From Bradyrhizobium sp. Ec3.3 (GTDB taxonomy: Bacteria; Pseudomonadota; Alphaproteobacteria; Rhizobiales; Xanthobacteraceae): 64,000 bases of DNA. Shown here one piece after another: positions 35,087 to 43,943 of the stretch. The first letter of the stretch is position 1; every line of letters starts with the position of its first letter. The position numbers were made by a program, and so were the translations under genes. Below the pieces are notes generated by a model. It was not told the DNA's origin, ran no database searches, and worked only from the letters and a program-made list of their open reading frames with translations. The stretch spans positions 1 through 64,000 of the forward strand of contig NZ_AXAS01000020.1 of assembly GCF_000472925.1 (NCBI RefSeq), written 5' to 3'.

Positions 35087-36250
35087 ATGAGTCGAGCATC
35101 CTCTCATGCCCTCAAGCACCCGCCGGTCACGGCGCCCTCCGAGCCGGCGGGTGCGCCTTCCGCCTTTCCTGAGCTTGCCGTCGCGATCGACCGCGAGCGC
35201 AGGCGCGGGCGGGGCGCCCAGTCCAACGCCAGCGGCCGTTATGAGGCCGAGGCGCGCGTTGCCTTTGACGACGGCTGGCAGAGCCTGGAGGAATTGCCGC
35301 CGTTCAAGACCACGGTGGCGGTCGATACCTCTCGCAAGGTGATCACCCGCAACGACTCCCCCGACATCGGCTTCGACCGTTCCATCAATCCCTATCGCGG
35401 CTGCGAGCATGGCTGCGTCTACTGCTTCGCGCGGCCGACCCACGCCTATCTCGGGCTCTCGCCGGGGCTCGACTTCGAGTCAAAGCTGTTTGCCAAGCCC
35501 GAGGCGCCGGCGCTCCTGGAGAAGGAACTCGCCGCGACCGGCTATGAGCCGCGGATGATCGCGATCGGCACCAACACCGATCCCTATCAGCCGATCGAGC
35601 GCGAGCGGAAGATCATGCGCGGCATCCTGGAGGTGCTGGAGCGCGCGGGTCATCCCGTCGGCATCGTGACGAAATCGGCGCTGGTAACGCGTGACATCGA
35701 TATCCTCTCGCGCATGGCCAGCCGCAACCTTGCCAAGGTCGCGATCTCGGTCACGACGCTCGATCCAAAGCTGGCGCGCACCATGGAGCCGCGCGCCTCG
35801 ACACCGCCCAAGCGGCTGGAGGCGCTGAAGCAGCTTACGGAGGCCGGTATCCCCACGACCGTGATGGTCGCTCCCGTGATCCCTGCGCTGAACGATTCCG
35901 AGATCGAACGGATCTTGGACGCGGCCGCGCATGCGGGCGTCAAGGAAGCTTCCTACGTGCTGCTGCGGCTGCCGCTCGAGGTCCGCGACCTCTTCCGCGA
36001 ATGGCTGATGGCGAACTATCCGGATCGCTATCGCCACGTCTTCACCCTGATCCGCGACATGCGCGGCGGTCGCGACTACGACTCGAAATGGGGCGAGCGG
36101 ATGAAGGGCACGGGTCCCATGGCCTGGACCATCGGCCGCCGCTTCGAGATCGCCTGCGAGCGCCTCGGCCTGAACAAGCGCCGCTCCAAGCTGACAACGG
36201 ACCACTTCGCCAAGCCGAAGCGCGGCGGCGAGCAGCTGAGCCTGTTCTAG
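35087..36250 (+). CDS. PA0069-family (SplB-like) radical SAM protein
   Basis: The 387-residue protein binds an SAM-coordinating 4Fe-4S cluster through Cys106, Cys110 and Cys113 (C-x3-C-x2-C, CEHGCVYC). The rest of the core, GLDFESKLF and GTNTDPYQPIERERKIMR, matches the SplB-related PA0069 family. SplB itself repairs UV spore photoproduct; PA0069 proteins lack a proven substrate. A SOS-type box lies 23 bp upstream, suggesting DNA-damage control. The N-terminal 60 residues are Pro/Ala/Ser-rich and likely flexible. Confidence 0.9.
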   Translation: MSRASSHALKHPPVTAPSEPAGAPSAFPELAVAIDRERRRGRGAQSNASGRYEAEARVAFDDGWQSLEELPPFKTTVAVDTSRKVITRNDSPDIGFDRSINPYRGCEHGCVYCFARPTHAYLGLSPGLDFESKLFAKPEAPALLEKELAATGYEPRMIAIGTNTDPYQPIERERKIMRGILEVLERAGHPVGIVTKSALVTRDIDILSRMASRNLAKVAISVTTLDPKLARTMEPRASTPPKRLEALKQLTEAGIPTTVMVAPVIPALNDSEIERILDAAAHAGVKEASYVLLRLPLEVRDLFREWLMANYPDRYRHVFTLIRDMRGGRDYDSKWGERMKGTGPMAWTIGRRFEIACERLGLNKRRSKLTTDHFAKPKRGGEQLSLF

Positions 36251-36276
36251 GGCGAAGGCGCAAAATGCCTCCACAT

Positions 36277-36365
36277 CGTCATTGCGAGCGCAGCGAAGCA
36301 ATCCAGAAATGCATCTGCAGCGACAGTCCGGATTGCTTCGTCGCATCGCTCCTCGCAAATGACGG
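36277..36365. repeat. Dispersed palindromic repeat, CGTCATTGCGAGCGCAGCG family
   Basis: Inverted ends CGTCATTGCGAGCGCAGCG and CGCTCCTCGCAAATGACG flank GAAGCAATCCAGA / TCCGGATTGCTTCGTC. Copies occur at 39070-39155, 48442-48521 and 59767-59846. Confidence 0.88.
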
Positions 36366-36448
36366 AGGATGGGCTGGCGTCTGAATAACGGGAATTATCC
36401 CGAGTTCCCGGTTGCGCCGGCCTGAGCCGCGTGCGCACGATCCCGGCC

Positions 36449-37270
36449 ATGATTCGGGACAAATCCGCCAGCAAGCCGGCCAAGGACGCCGCGAAGAAAG
36501 AGCCCAAAGCGGCCGCGAAGGAGCCCAAGGGCACCGTCAAGGGCGTCATCGCGATCGCGCCGCCGAGCTTTCGCCGCGAGCGCGCGCTGATCAAGCGCGG
36601 CGTATGGCCGGTCGCCGGCTGCGACGAGGCGGGGCGGGGGCCGCTGGCGGGACCTGTGGTCGCGGCCGCCGTGATCCTCGACCCGAACCGGATCCCGCGC
36701 GGCATCGACGATTCCAAGCGCCTGACGGCCGAGGAGCGCGAAAAGCTGTTCGACAAGATCTGCGCAACCGCGCAGGTCTCTGTCGCCGTCGCCTCGCCGG
36801 CGCGCATCGACCGCGACAATATATTGCGCGCCTCGCTCTGGGCGCTGAAGCGCGCAGTGGTGGCGCTTCCCGAGGCGCCCCGCCACGTCTTCGTCGACGG
36901 CCGCGACAAGCTTGATACAGCCTGCGACTGCGAGGCGGTGATCGGCGGGGACGGCCTGGTGCTCTCGATCGCGGCGGCCTCGATTGTCGCCAAGGTCACG
37001 CGCGATCGGCTGATGTGCGCGCTGGCGGGTGATTGTCCGGGCTACGGTTTCGAGCAGCACAAGGGCTACGCGGTGCCAGAGCACCTGGATGCGCTGGATC
37101 GCCTCGGTCCCTCCATCCATCACCGCAGCTTCTTCGCCCCCGTCGTCGCCGCGCGCGAGAAGCACATGCCCTGGACGGTCGAACCCAAGCGCGACCTGTT
37201 CACGGCGGTGGATGAGGTGGTTGTGCAGGTTGAGGCAGAGGTACAGGTCGACGTTTCGACCAATCTCTAA
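36449..37270 (+). CDS. rnhB: Ribonuclease HII
   Basis: The 273-residue enzyme removes ribonucleotides from RNA-DNA hybrids. The active site begins at Asp59-Glu60 in CDEAGRGPLAGPV and continues with IDDSKRLTA, FVDGRDKLD and SIAAASIVAKVTRD. The core is typical length, but a Lys/Ala/Pro-rich N-terminal tail of about 35 residues precedes it. The ATG at 36449 is preferred; a GTG at 36431 would add 6 codons. It follows the radical-SAM gene after a repeat. Confidence 0.95.
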   Translation: MIRDKSASKPAKDAAKKEPKAAAKEPKGTVKGVIAIAPPSFRRERALIKRGVWPVAGCDEAGRGPLAGPVVAAAVILDPNRIPRGIDDSKRLTAEEREKLFDKICATAQVSVAVASPARIDRDNILRASLWALKRAVVALPEAPRHVFVDGRDKLDTACDCEAVIGGDGLVLSIAAASIVAKVTRDRLMCALAGDCPGYGFEQHKGYAVPEHLDALDRLGPSIHHRSFFAPVVAAREKHMPWTVEPKRDLFTAVDEVVVQVEAEVQVDVSTNL

Positions 37271-37272
37271 AG

Positions 37273-37397
37273 CATGATCCGGAAAAGTGCGAAGCGGTTT
37301 CCCCTCGCGACAAACGCGGAACGCGTTTGCGCGGAGATCATGCGCAAACAACAACCTAAAGCGCGATGACGATTCATCCTGATCTCATCGCGCTTTA
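37273..37397. repeat. Dispersed palindromic repeat, GCATGATCCGGAAAAGTG family
   Basis: It starts AGCATGATCCGGAAAAGTG and includes AACGCGGAACGCGTTTGCG. It ends in a perfect 13-bp hairpin TAAAGCGCGATGA (37358-37370) / TCATCGCGCTTTA (37385-37397), which can serve as the rnhB terminator. A short copy is at 43870-43918. Confidence 0.85.
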
Positions 37398-37538
37398 GCA
37401 GCGGGTTTCACTCCCTCTTCACCGCTCCCCGTAAAAACGGGGAGAGGCAGACGAGCTGGTTGCCACGGCGCGCAGCGCGCTTTATCAAACATGGACGCGC
37501 CGGCTTGGACGGGTTGGCTGCATCATTTCGGACGTTGC

Positions 37539-39047
37539 ATGCGGTTTACCTCCCTGGTCATCGAGCTGATCCGTGCCCGGCCGCGGCTGGTGGTGTGGAT
37601 CGTGGTGCTGCTGCAGGCCGCGATGTGGCTATTCGTGGCGCTGGTCTTCTACCGCGGCCCGCCCGGCAATCTCGCCACGCTCCTTGCCTTCGGCCGCGAA
37701 TATCAAGTCGGCACCGAACTCGGGCCGCCGCTCGCCTCCTGGCTCGCCGACATCGCCTACCGCGCCGCCGGCAGCCACATGACCGGCGTCTATGTGCTGG
37801 CCGAGCTGTGCGAGATCGCGACCTTCATCGCGCTCTATCATCTGGCGCGCGCCGTGGTCGGCACCCAGCAGGCGGTGCTTGCCGTGCTCCTGACCATGAC
37901 GGTGCTGGCCTTCTCATCGCCCGCGCTCGACTTCGGTCCGATGGTGCTGGCGCGCCCGCTCTGGGCGCTGCTCCTGCTGCACTCCTGGCAGTTGATCGGC
38001 CAGCGCCGCGGCAACGCATGGTTCGCCTGGTCGATAGCTGCCGGCCTGCTGCTGCTGACGACGCCGGCCGCCATCGGCCTGTTGCTGCTGCTCGCCATCT
38101 TCGCGGTTGCGACCGAAGGCGGCCGCAGGACGCTGCGCGTGCTCGATCCGATCTATGCGCTCATCGTCGTTGCCGTGCTGGTGCTGCCCTATGCGATCTG
38201 GCTGATGCGTGCCGAGACGCTGTCCATGCCGGCCTTGCCGCAGGTCCAGGATTTGAAGGCACATGCGATCAACACGGCCTGGCTGTTCGGCGGCCTCGTG
38301 CTCGGCGCGGTCGCGATCCCGGTGCTGACCTTCCTCAACACCAGCTGGTTCGCCGGTAAAACTGAGGACGCGCCCATCATCTACCGGCCGCCGGTCGAGC
38401 CGCTGGCGCGTCACTTCGTCTACTTCTTCGCGCTGGCGCCCGGGCTTGGCGCTGTGCTGATCTCCGGCGTGTTCGGGCTCGATAGCGTCGCTGGCGGGGC
38501 AGGCGTCGTGCTGCTGATGTCGGGCCTTGCCGTGATCGTCGCCGCCGGCGACCTCATCGCGATGCGCCGCGCCCGCGTGCTGCGCATGGTGTGGGCGGCC
38601 GCCGTCGCCGCGCCCGCCGCGGGCGTCGTGCTCGCGGTTCTCCTGATGCCCTGGACCGGGACCGGCGAGATGGCGACCTCGATGCCGGCGCGTGCGATCT
38701 CGGACTTTTTCGACGACAGCTTTGCCCGGCGTACCAACCAGCGTCTGCGCGCAGTCGCCGGCGAGACGCAGCTTGCGAGCTTGATCGCGCTGCATTCCGG
38801 ACGGCCGCATCTCCTCATCGACGCCGAGCCGCAGCGCACGCCCTGGTTCACGCCGGCCAGGTTCAGCGAGACCGGCGGCGTCGTGGTCTGGCGTGCCTCC
38901 GATACCGCCGGAACCCCGCCGCCGGAGATTGCGAAACGCTTCCCCGGCATCGTGCCAGAAGTGCCGCGCGCCTTCGAGTGGCTGGTGAACGGCCGCCAGC
39001 CGCTCCTGCGTATCGGCTGGGCCATCGTGCGTCCGAAGGGGACGTGA
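37539..39047 (+). CDS. Integral membrane protein, likely GT39/PMT-type glycosyltransferase
   Basis: From the ATG at 37539 the protein is 502 residues with about ten hydrophobic segments. The first luminal loop holds EYQVGTELGPPLASWLADIAY, resembling the acidic GT-C catalytic loop of ArnT/PMT glycosyltransferases. A soluble C-terminal part (about residues 390-502) follows. GT-C enzymes transfer sugar from polyprenyl-phosphate donors to lipid or protein. The start is uncertain: an ATG at 37491 is in frame but has no ribosome-binding site. Acceptor unknown. Confidence 0.72.
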   Translation: MRFTSLVIELIRARPRLVVWIVVLLQAAMWLFVALVFYRGPPGNLATLLAFGREYQVGTELGPPLASWLADIAYRAAGSHMTGVYVLAELCEIATFIALYHLARAVVGTQQAVLAVLLTMTVLAFSSPALDFGPMVLARPLWALLLLHSWQLIGQRRGNAWFAWSIAAGLLLLTTPAAIGLLLLLAIFAVATEGGRRTLRVLDPIYALIVVAVLVLPYAIWLMRAETLSMPALPQVQDLKAHAINTAWLFGGLVLGAVAIPVLTFLNTSWFAGKTEDAPIIYRPPVEPLARHFVYFFALAPGLGAVLISGVFGLDSVAGGAGVVLLMSGLAVIVAAGDLIAMRRARVLRMVWAAAVAAPAAGVVLAVLLMPWTGTGEMATSMPARAISDFFDDSFARRTNQRLRAVAGETQLASLIALHSGRPHLLIDAEPQRTPWFTPARFSETGGVVVWRASDTAGTPPPEIAKRFPGIVPEVPRAFEWLVNGRQPLLRIGWAIVRPKGT

Positions 39048-39069
39048 GGTGCTCTCGTACTCTCTCCGT

Positions 39070-39155
39070 CGTCATTGCGAGGAGCGAAGCGACGAAGCAA
39101 TCCAGAATCCCACCGCGGTGATAGTCTGGATTGCTTCGCTGCGCTCGCAATGACG
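39070..39155. repeat. Dispersed palindromic repeat, CGTCATTGCGAG family
   Basis: Inverted ends CGTCATTGCGAGGAGCG and CGCTGCGCTCGCAATGACG flank GAAGCAATCCAGAAT and GTCTGGATTGCTTCG. It separates the convergent membrane-protein and UDG-like genes. Confidence 0.88.
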
Positions 39156-39175
39156 GGGAGGGGGCATGGCGACCC

Positions 39176-39985
39176 TCACGACGTCGCCAGCACCTTCGCG
39201 ATCGTGCGCAGATCCTGCCAGGCCAGGCGCTTGTAGGACGGCGAGCGCAGCAGATAGGCCGGATGGAACGTCGGCAATGCGCGGATGACGCGTCCGCCCG
39301 TGTCGTAGTCGAACCAGCGCCCGCGGGTGCGCATGATGCCTTCGCGCGTTGAGAGCAGCGTCTGCGTCGAGGGATTGCCGAGCGTCACCAGCACGTCGGG
39401 ATTCACGAGCTCGATCTGGCGTTGGATGAAGGGCAGGCAGGTTTGCGTCTCCTGCGGCGTCGGCGTGCGGTTGCCGGGCGGCCGCCACGGAATGACGTTG
39501 GCGATATAGGCCTTGCTGCGGTCGAGCCCGATCGCGCCGATCATGCGGTCGAGCAGCTTTCCCGAGCGCCCGACAAAGGGAAGGCCTTCGATGTCCTCAT
39601 CACGACCCGGCGCCTCGCCGACGAACATGATGCGCGCTTCCGGGTTGCCGTCGGCGAACACCAGCTGCGTCGCGGTGTTCTTCAGCGCGCAGCCGTCGAA
39701 ATTCTGCATCAGCTCGCGCAGCGCTTCCAGCGTCGGTGCGGTCCGCGCCGCTTCGCGCGCTGACGCAATCGCAACGTCAGGCGCGGGCGCAGCCTCGCCG
39801 CGCATCACGGCGGGCGCTGCGACGGGCCGCGGCGCCTCGACCGGTTGAACCGCGCGCGCGGCCGGGGGCGGCGCCTCCGGTTCGGCGAGCCGATCGATCG
39901 GTTCCTCGGCAAGCGCGCAGTCGACGCCGGCCTCCAGATAGAAGGCCAGCAGCTCGCGGACGGTGGGGGCGGGTTCGTTGATCAT
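39176..39985 (-). CDS. Uracil-DNA glycosylase superfamily protein (type 4-like)
   Basis: The 269-residue protein has the family-4 motif VGEAPGRDEDIEGLPFVGRSG near residue 130 and the C-terminal ALPTFHPAYLLRSP near 240. Family-4 enzymes excise uracil from DNA and carry a 4Fe-4S cluster, but only some ligands are retained: the CxxC pair is CALK and the Cys of the NVxxCRPPGNR loop is Trp (NVIPWRPPGNR). The cluster is therefore doubtful. An Ala/Pro-rich N-terminal region (about 35-75) links a short helix to the domain. Confidence 0.88.
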   Translation of the reverse strand: MINEPAPTVRELLAFYLEAGVDCALAEEPIDRLAEPEAPPPAARAVQPVEAPRPVAAPAVMRGEAAPAPDVAIASAREAARTAPTLEALRELMQNFDGCALKNTATQLVFADGNPEARIMFVGEAPGRDEDIEGLPFVGRSGKLLDRMIGAIGLDRSKAYIANVIPWRPPGNRTPTPQETQTCLPFIQRQIELVNPDVLVTLGNPSTQTLLSTREGIMRTRGRWFDYDTGGRVIRALPTFHPAYLLRSPSYKRLAWQDLRTIAKVLATS

Positions 39986-40120
39986 GGCAACTTATGACAT
40001 TTAGGTCAGTTTAGGGGCCCTTGCATCCCAGCGAAACGCATTTCCGAGGTTGTCCTGCCCGGAAAAATCGGAAACAAGGGGGCGCAAACGACCAAGGACC
40101 GTCTCAAGGGCTGAGATCAG

Positions 40121-41782
40121 ATGAGCACCGAAGAACTTCCCCCGCGCGAATCCATGGAATTCGACGTCGTCATCGTCGGCGCCGGCCCCTCGGGCCTGTC
40201 GGCCGCGATCCGGCTGAAGCAGCTCAACGCCGATCTCAACATCGTCGTGGTGGAGAAGGGCTCGGAAGTCGGCGCGCATATTCTTTCGGGTGCGGTGATT
40301 GATCCGGCCGGCCTCGACAAGCTGATTCCCGACTGGCGGAATGATCCCGACTGCTCGCTGAAAACAGCGGTCAAGGACGACCGCTTCTACTGGATGACGG
40401 CGGGCGGCGCGATCAAGCTGCCGAACTTCGTGATGCCGCCGCTGATGAACAATCATCATTGCTACATCGGCTCGCTCGGCAATGTCTGCCGCTGGCTGGC
40501 GCGGAAAGCGGAAGCGCTCGGCGTCGAGATCTATCCCGGCTTTGCGGCCGCCGAAGTGCTCTATGACGAGAACGGTACGGTGAAGGGCATCGCCACCGGC
40601 GACATGGGCATCGGCAGGGACGGCAAGCCGAAGGACTCCTTTACCCGCGGCATGGAATTGCTCGGCAAGTACACGCTGTTCGCCGAGGGCGCGCGCGGCA
40701 GCCTGACCAAGCAACTCATCGCCAAGTTCGCGCTGGACGCGAAGAGCGAGCCGGCGAAATTCGGCATTGGCCTGAAGGAAGTCTGGCAGATCGATCCCGC
40801 CAAACATCAGAAGGGGATGATCCAGCATTCCTTCGGCTGGCCGCTCGACATGAAGACCGGCGGCGGCTCGTTCCTATATCATTACGACGACAATCTCGTC
40901 GCTGTCGGCTTCGTCGTGCATCTCAACTACGACGATCCGTATCTGTCGCCGTTCGACGAGTTCCAGCGCTTCAAGACCCATCCCTCGATCCGCGGCACCT
41001 TTGAAGGGGGCAAGAGGCTCGCCTATGGTGCGCGCGCCATCACCGAAGGCGGCTACCAGTCCGTGCCGAAGCTCAGCTTTCCCGGCGGCGCGCTGATCGG
41101 CTGTGCCGCGGGCTTCGTCAACGTGCCGCGCATCAAGGGCGTGCACAACGCGATGGGCTCGGGCATGCTCGCCGCCGAGCATGTCGCGGCCGCGCTCGCC
41201 GCGGGCCGCGCCAATGACGAACTGGTTGAATACGAGAACGCGTGGCGCTCGTCCTCGGTCGGCAAGGACTTGTTCCTGGTGCGCAACGTCAAGCCGCTAT
41301 GGTCGAAGTTCGGCACCGTGCTCGGTGTCGCGCTCGGCGGCTTCGACATGTGGTGCAACACGCTGTTCGGTGTCTCGCTGTTCGGCACGCAGTCGCACGC
41401 CAAGCCCGACCGCGCCACGCTCGATCCGGCGAAGATCCACGCACCGAAGAACTATCCGAAGCCGGACGGCAAGATTTCCTTCGACAAGCTGTCGTCGGTC
41501 TTCCTGTCCAACACCAACCACGAAGAGGACCAACCGGTTCATCTGAAGGTTGCGGACATGAACCTTCAGAAGACCTCGGAGCACGACGTCTTTGCCGGTC
41601 CCTCGAACCGTTACTGCCCGGCCGGCGTCTATGAATGGGTGGAGGAGGGCGCGGCTCCGCGCTTCCAGATCAACGCCCAGAATTGCGTCCACTGCAAGAC
41701 CTGCGACGTGAAGGATCCGAATGGCAACATCACCTGGGTTCCGCCGGAGGGCGGCGGCGGGCCGAACTACGAGGCCATGTAG
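40121..41782 (+). CDS. etfQO: Electron transfer flavoprotein-ubiquinone oxidoreductase
   Basis: The 553-residue inner-membrane flavoprotein passes electrons from ETF to ubiquinone during fatty acid and amino acid oxidation. FAD binds at VGAGPSGLSAAIR (about residues 15-27). The 4Fe-4S ligands are the Cys of RYCPAGVY near 500 and Cys522, 525 and 528 in CVHCKTCDVKDPNG. Ubiquinone-binding insert residues lie in the middle. Length matches the human and bacterial enzyme. It is divergent from the UDG-like gene and has no etfAB beside it. Confidence 0.96.
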   Translation: MSTEELPPRESMEFDVVIVGAGPSGLSAAIRLKQLNADLNIVVVEKGSEVGAHILSGAVIDPAGLDKLIPDWRNDPDCSLKTAVKDDRFYWMTAGGAIKLPNFVMPPLMNNHHCYIGSLGNVCRWLARKAEALGVEIYPGFAAAEVLYDENGTVKGIATGDMGIGRDGKPKDSFTRGMELLGKYTLFAEGARGSLTKQLIAKFALDAKSEPAKFGIGLKEVWQIDPAKHQKGMIQHSFGWPLDMKTGGGSFLYHYDDNLVAVGFVVHLNYDDPYLSPFDEFQRFKTHPSIRGTFEGGKRLAYGARAITEGGYQSVPKLSFPGGALIGCAAGFVNVPRIKGVHNAMGSGMLAAEHVAAALAAGRANDELVEYENAWRSSSVGKDLFLVRNVKPLWSKFGTVLGVALGGFDMWCNTLFGVSLFGTQSHAKPDRATLDPAKIHAPKNYPKPDGKISFDKLSSVFLSNTNHEEDQPVHLKVADMNLQKTSEHDVFAGPSNRYCPAGVYEWVEEGAAPRFQINAQNCVHCKTCDVKDPNGNITWVPPEGGGGPNYEAM

Positions 41783-42063
41783 GATTCGGGCAAACTGCCG
41801 CACGATTGCGTGAGGGGCACTGGCCGCGGATCACCGTCCGCGGCCACGATAAGGCCATAGTAAAAGCGTCTTGGGCAGGATCTTGGGGCGGACAGGGCCG
41901 GTAAGGGCGAGCGCCGAATCGGCTTCCGAAAACCCCGCCGAATCCTTGCGATTGGGCGCCAAAAGCGGCATTGTTCCCGGCCATGACGGTTCCGGGTCCC
42001 GATGCCACCGGTCGCGTTTGCAAGCGAGACGACCCCGACTTTCCAAACTTAAGGCGAGCCCTG

Positions 42064-43860
42064 ATGTTTTCAAATCGTTTCAACCGCTGGACTGCTGCTG
42101 CCATCGCCCTTGCTGGCTCTGCGATCGTCGCGGTCCCCGGTGCGGTCCTGGCGCAGACGCCGGATCATCCGGCCGACACGGCGGTGCAGTTTCCGACCCG
42201 GAATGATTTGAAGTCGCTCACCGGCGCAGGCAGCTATCTCGCTGCGCGCCACGCCAGCGTCGAACGTGACGCCTCGTCCGCGGCCGCCTTCTACCGCTCG
42301 GCGCTGCGCACCGATCCCAAGAACAACGAGCTGCTCGACCGCGCCTTCATCTCCTCCGTCGCGGATGGCGACATCGACGAAGCCGTCAAGCTCGCCGAGC
42401 GCATCCTGACGATCGACAAGTCGAACCGGGTCGCGCGCCTCGTGGTCGGCGTGCACGACCTGAAGATGAAGAAATATGCGACCGCCCAGAGCAACATCAA
42501 CCAGTCGATCCGCGGGCCGATCACCGATCTGGTCGCGACGCTGTTGTCCGGCTGGGCCGCCTATGGCGCGGGTGACTCGAAGGCCGCCGTCGCCAGCATC
42601 GACAAGCTGACCGGCCCGGAATGGTATCCGCTGTTCAAGGACCTCCATGCCGGCATGATCCTCGAGCTCGCGGGCAAGGAGAAGGACGCCGGAACCCGCT
42701 TCGAGCGCGCCTACAAGCTCGACGATTCCATGCTGCGCATCACGGAAGCCTATGCGCGCTGGCTGTCGCGCAACAAGGATGCGGCCGCCGCGACCACGGT
42801 CTACGAGGCCTTCGACAAGAAGCTCGCCCGTCATCCGCTGATCCAGGAGGGCCTGCGCGAGACCCGTGCCGGCAAGAAGATGCCGCCGCTGATCGATTCT
42901 GCGCAAGCAGGTGCGGCCGAAGCGCTCTACGGCATCGGCGCCACGCTGACCCGTCGCGGCGGCGAGGACCTCGCGCTGGTCTATCTCCAGCTCGCGCTCT
43001 ATCTCCAGCCGAGCCATCCGCTCGCCCTGCTCTCGCTCGCCGACCTCTATGAATCGGTGAAGCGGCCGCAGATGGCGATCAAGGTCTATGAGCGCGTGCC
43101 GGCGAGCTCGCCGTTGAAGCGCAACGCGCAGATCCAGCTCGCGGTCGATCTCGACTCCGCCGACAAGACCGACGAGGCGATCAAAATCCTCAAATCCGTG
43201 GTCCTGGAAGATCCGAAGGATCTCGAAGCCATCATGGCGCTCGGCAATATCGAGCGCGGCCGCAAGAAGTTCGGTGATTGCGGTGCGACCTATTCGCAAG
43301 GCATCGAGGTGCTGCCGGCCGGCGCCGACAAGTCCAACAGCGTCTGGTACTACTATCGCGGCATCTGCGAGGAGCGCTCCAAGCAGTGGGGCAAGGCGGA
43401 AGCCGACATGAAGAAGGCGCTCGAGCTCCAGCCCGACCAGCCGCATGTCCTCAACTATCTCGGCTATTCTTGGATCGACCAGGGCGTCAATCTCGACGAC
43501 GGCATGAAGATGATCAAGCGCGCCGTCGAGCAGCGGCCCGACGACGGCTATATCGTCGACTCGCTCGGCTGGGCCTATTACCGCATCGGCAACTACGAGG
43601 AGGCGGTGAAGAACCTCGAGCGTGCGATCGACCTGAAGCCCGAGGATCCCACCATCAACGACCATCTCGGCGACGCCTACTGGCGCATCGGCCGCGCTTT
43701 GGAAGCCAAATTCCAGTGGTCGCATGCGCGCGATCTGAAGCCCGAGCCGGATGATCTGCCGAAGATCGAAGCCAAGATCGCCAACGGTCTGACCGACGAC
43801 AATTCGAATTCTTCGGCCGCGCAGGCAGAGAAGAAGAAGGACGACGGCAAGGGCGGTTGA
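42064..43860 (+). CDS. Secreted/periplasmic tetratricopeptide-repeat protein
   Basis: From the ATG at 42064 the product is 598 residues. A signal peptide (RWTAAAIALAGSAIVAVPGAVLAQ) is followed by an all-helical TPR array. The clearest repeats are at the end: AEADMKKALELQPDQPHVLNYLGY, GMKMIKRAVEQRPDDGYIVDSLGWAYY and AVKNLERAIDLKPEDPTINDHLGDAYWR. TPR proteins act as scaffolds; the partner is unknown. It precedes ispE by 83 nt, separated by a small repeat. Confidence 0.88.
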   Translation: MFSNRFNRWTAAAIALAGSAIVAVPGAVLAQTPDHPADTAVQFPTRNDLKSLTGAGSYLAARHASVERDASSAAAFYRSALRTDPKNNELLDRAFISSVADGDIDEAVKLAERILTIDKSNRVARLVVGVHDLKMKKYATAQSNINQSIRGPITDLVATLLSGWAAYGAGDSKAAVASIDKLTGPEWYPLFKDLHAGMILELAGKEKDAGTRFERAYKLDDSMLRITEAYARWLSRNKDAAAATTVYEAFDKKLARHPLIQEGLRETRAGKKMPPLIDSAQAGAAEALYGIGATLTRRGGEDLALVYLQLALYLQPSHPLALLSLADLYESVKRPQMAIKVYERVPASSPLKRNAQIQLAVDLDSADKTDEAIKILKSVVLEDPKDLEAIMALGNIERGRKKFGDCGATYSQGIEVLPAGADKSNSVWYYYRGICEERSKQWGKAEADMKKALELQPDQPHVLNYLGYSWIDQGVNLDDGMKMIKRAVEQRPDDGYIVDSLGWAYYRIGNYEEAVKNLERAIDLKPEDPTINDHLGDAYWRIGRALEAKFQWSHARDLKPEPDDLPKIEAKIANGLTDDNSNSSAAQAEKKKDDGKGG

Positions 43861-43869
43861 TCGGGGCGC

Positions 43870-43918
43870 GCATGATCCGGAAAAGTGTGTAGCGGTTTTC
43901 CGATAAGATCATGCGCAA
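43870..43918. repeat. Short copy of the GCATGATCCGGAAAAGTG repeat
   Basis: GCATGATCCGGAAAAGTG and its inverted end GATCATGCGCAAG flank AGCGGTTTTCCGATA. The larger copy is at 37273-37397. It lies between the TPR gene and ispE. Confidence 0.8.
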
Positions 43919-43943
43919 GAATAGAGTTGGGGGTTGGTCGCCG

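Noticed and set aside
36277..36365. CRISPR-like repetition of CGTCATTGCGAGCGCAGCG
   Set aside because: The copies are single, scattered over 23 kb and have inverted ends. There is no regular spacer array and no cas gene.
37358..37397. Transfer RNA-like cloverleaf in the repeat after rnhB
   Set aside because: Only one long hairpin is present; no acceptor stem, T-loop consensus or anticodon arm can be drawn.
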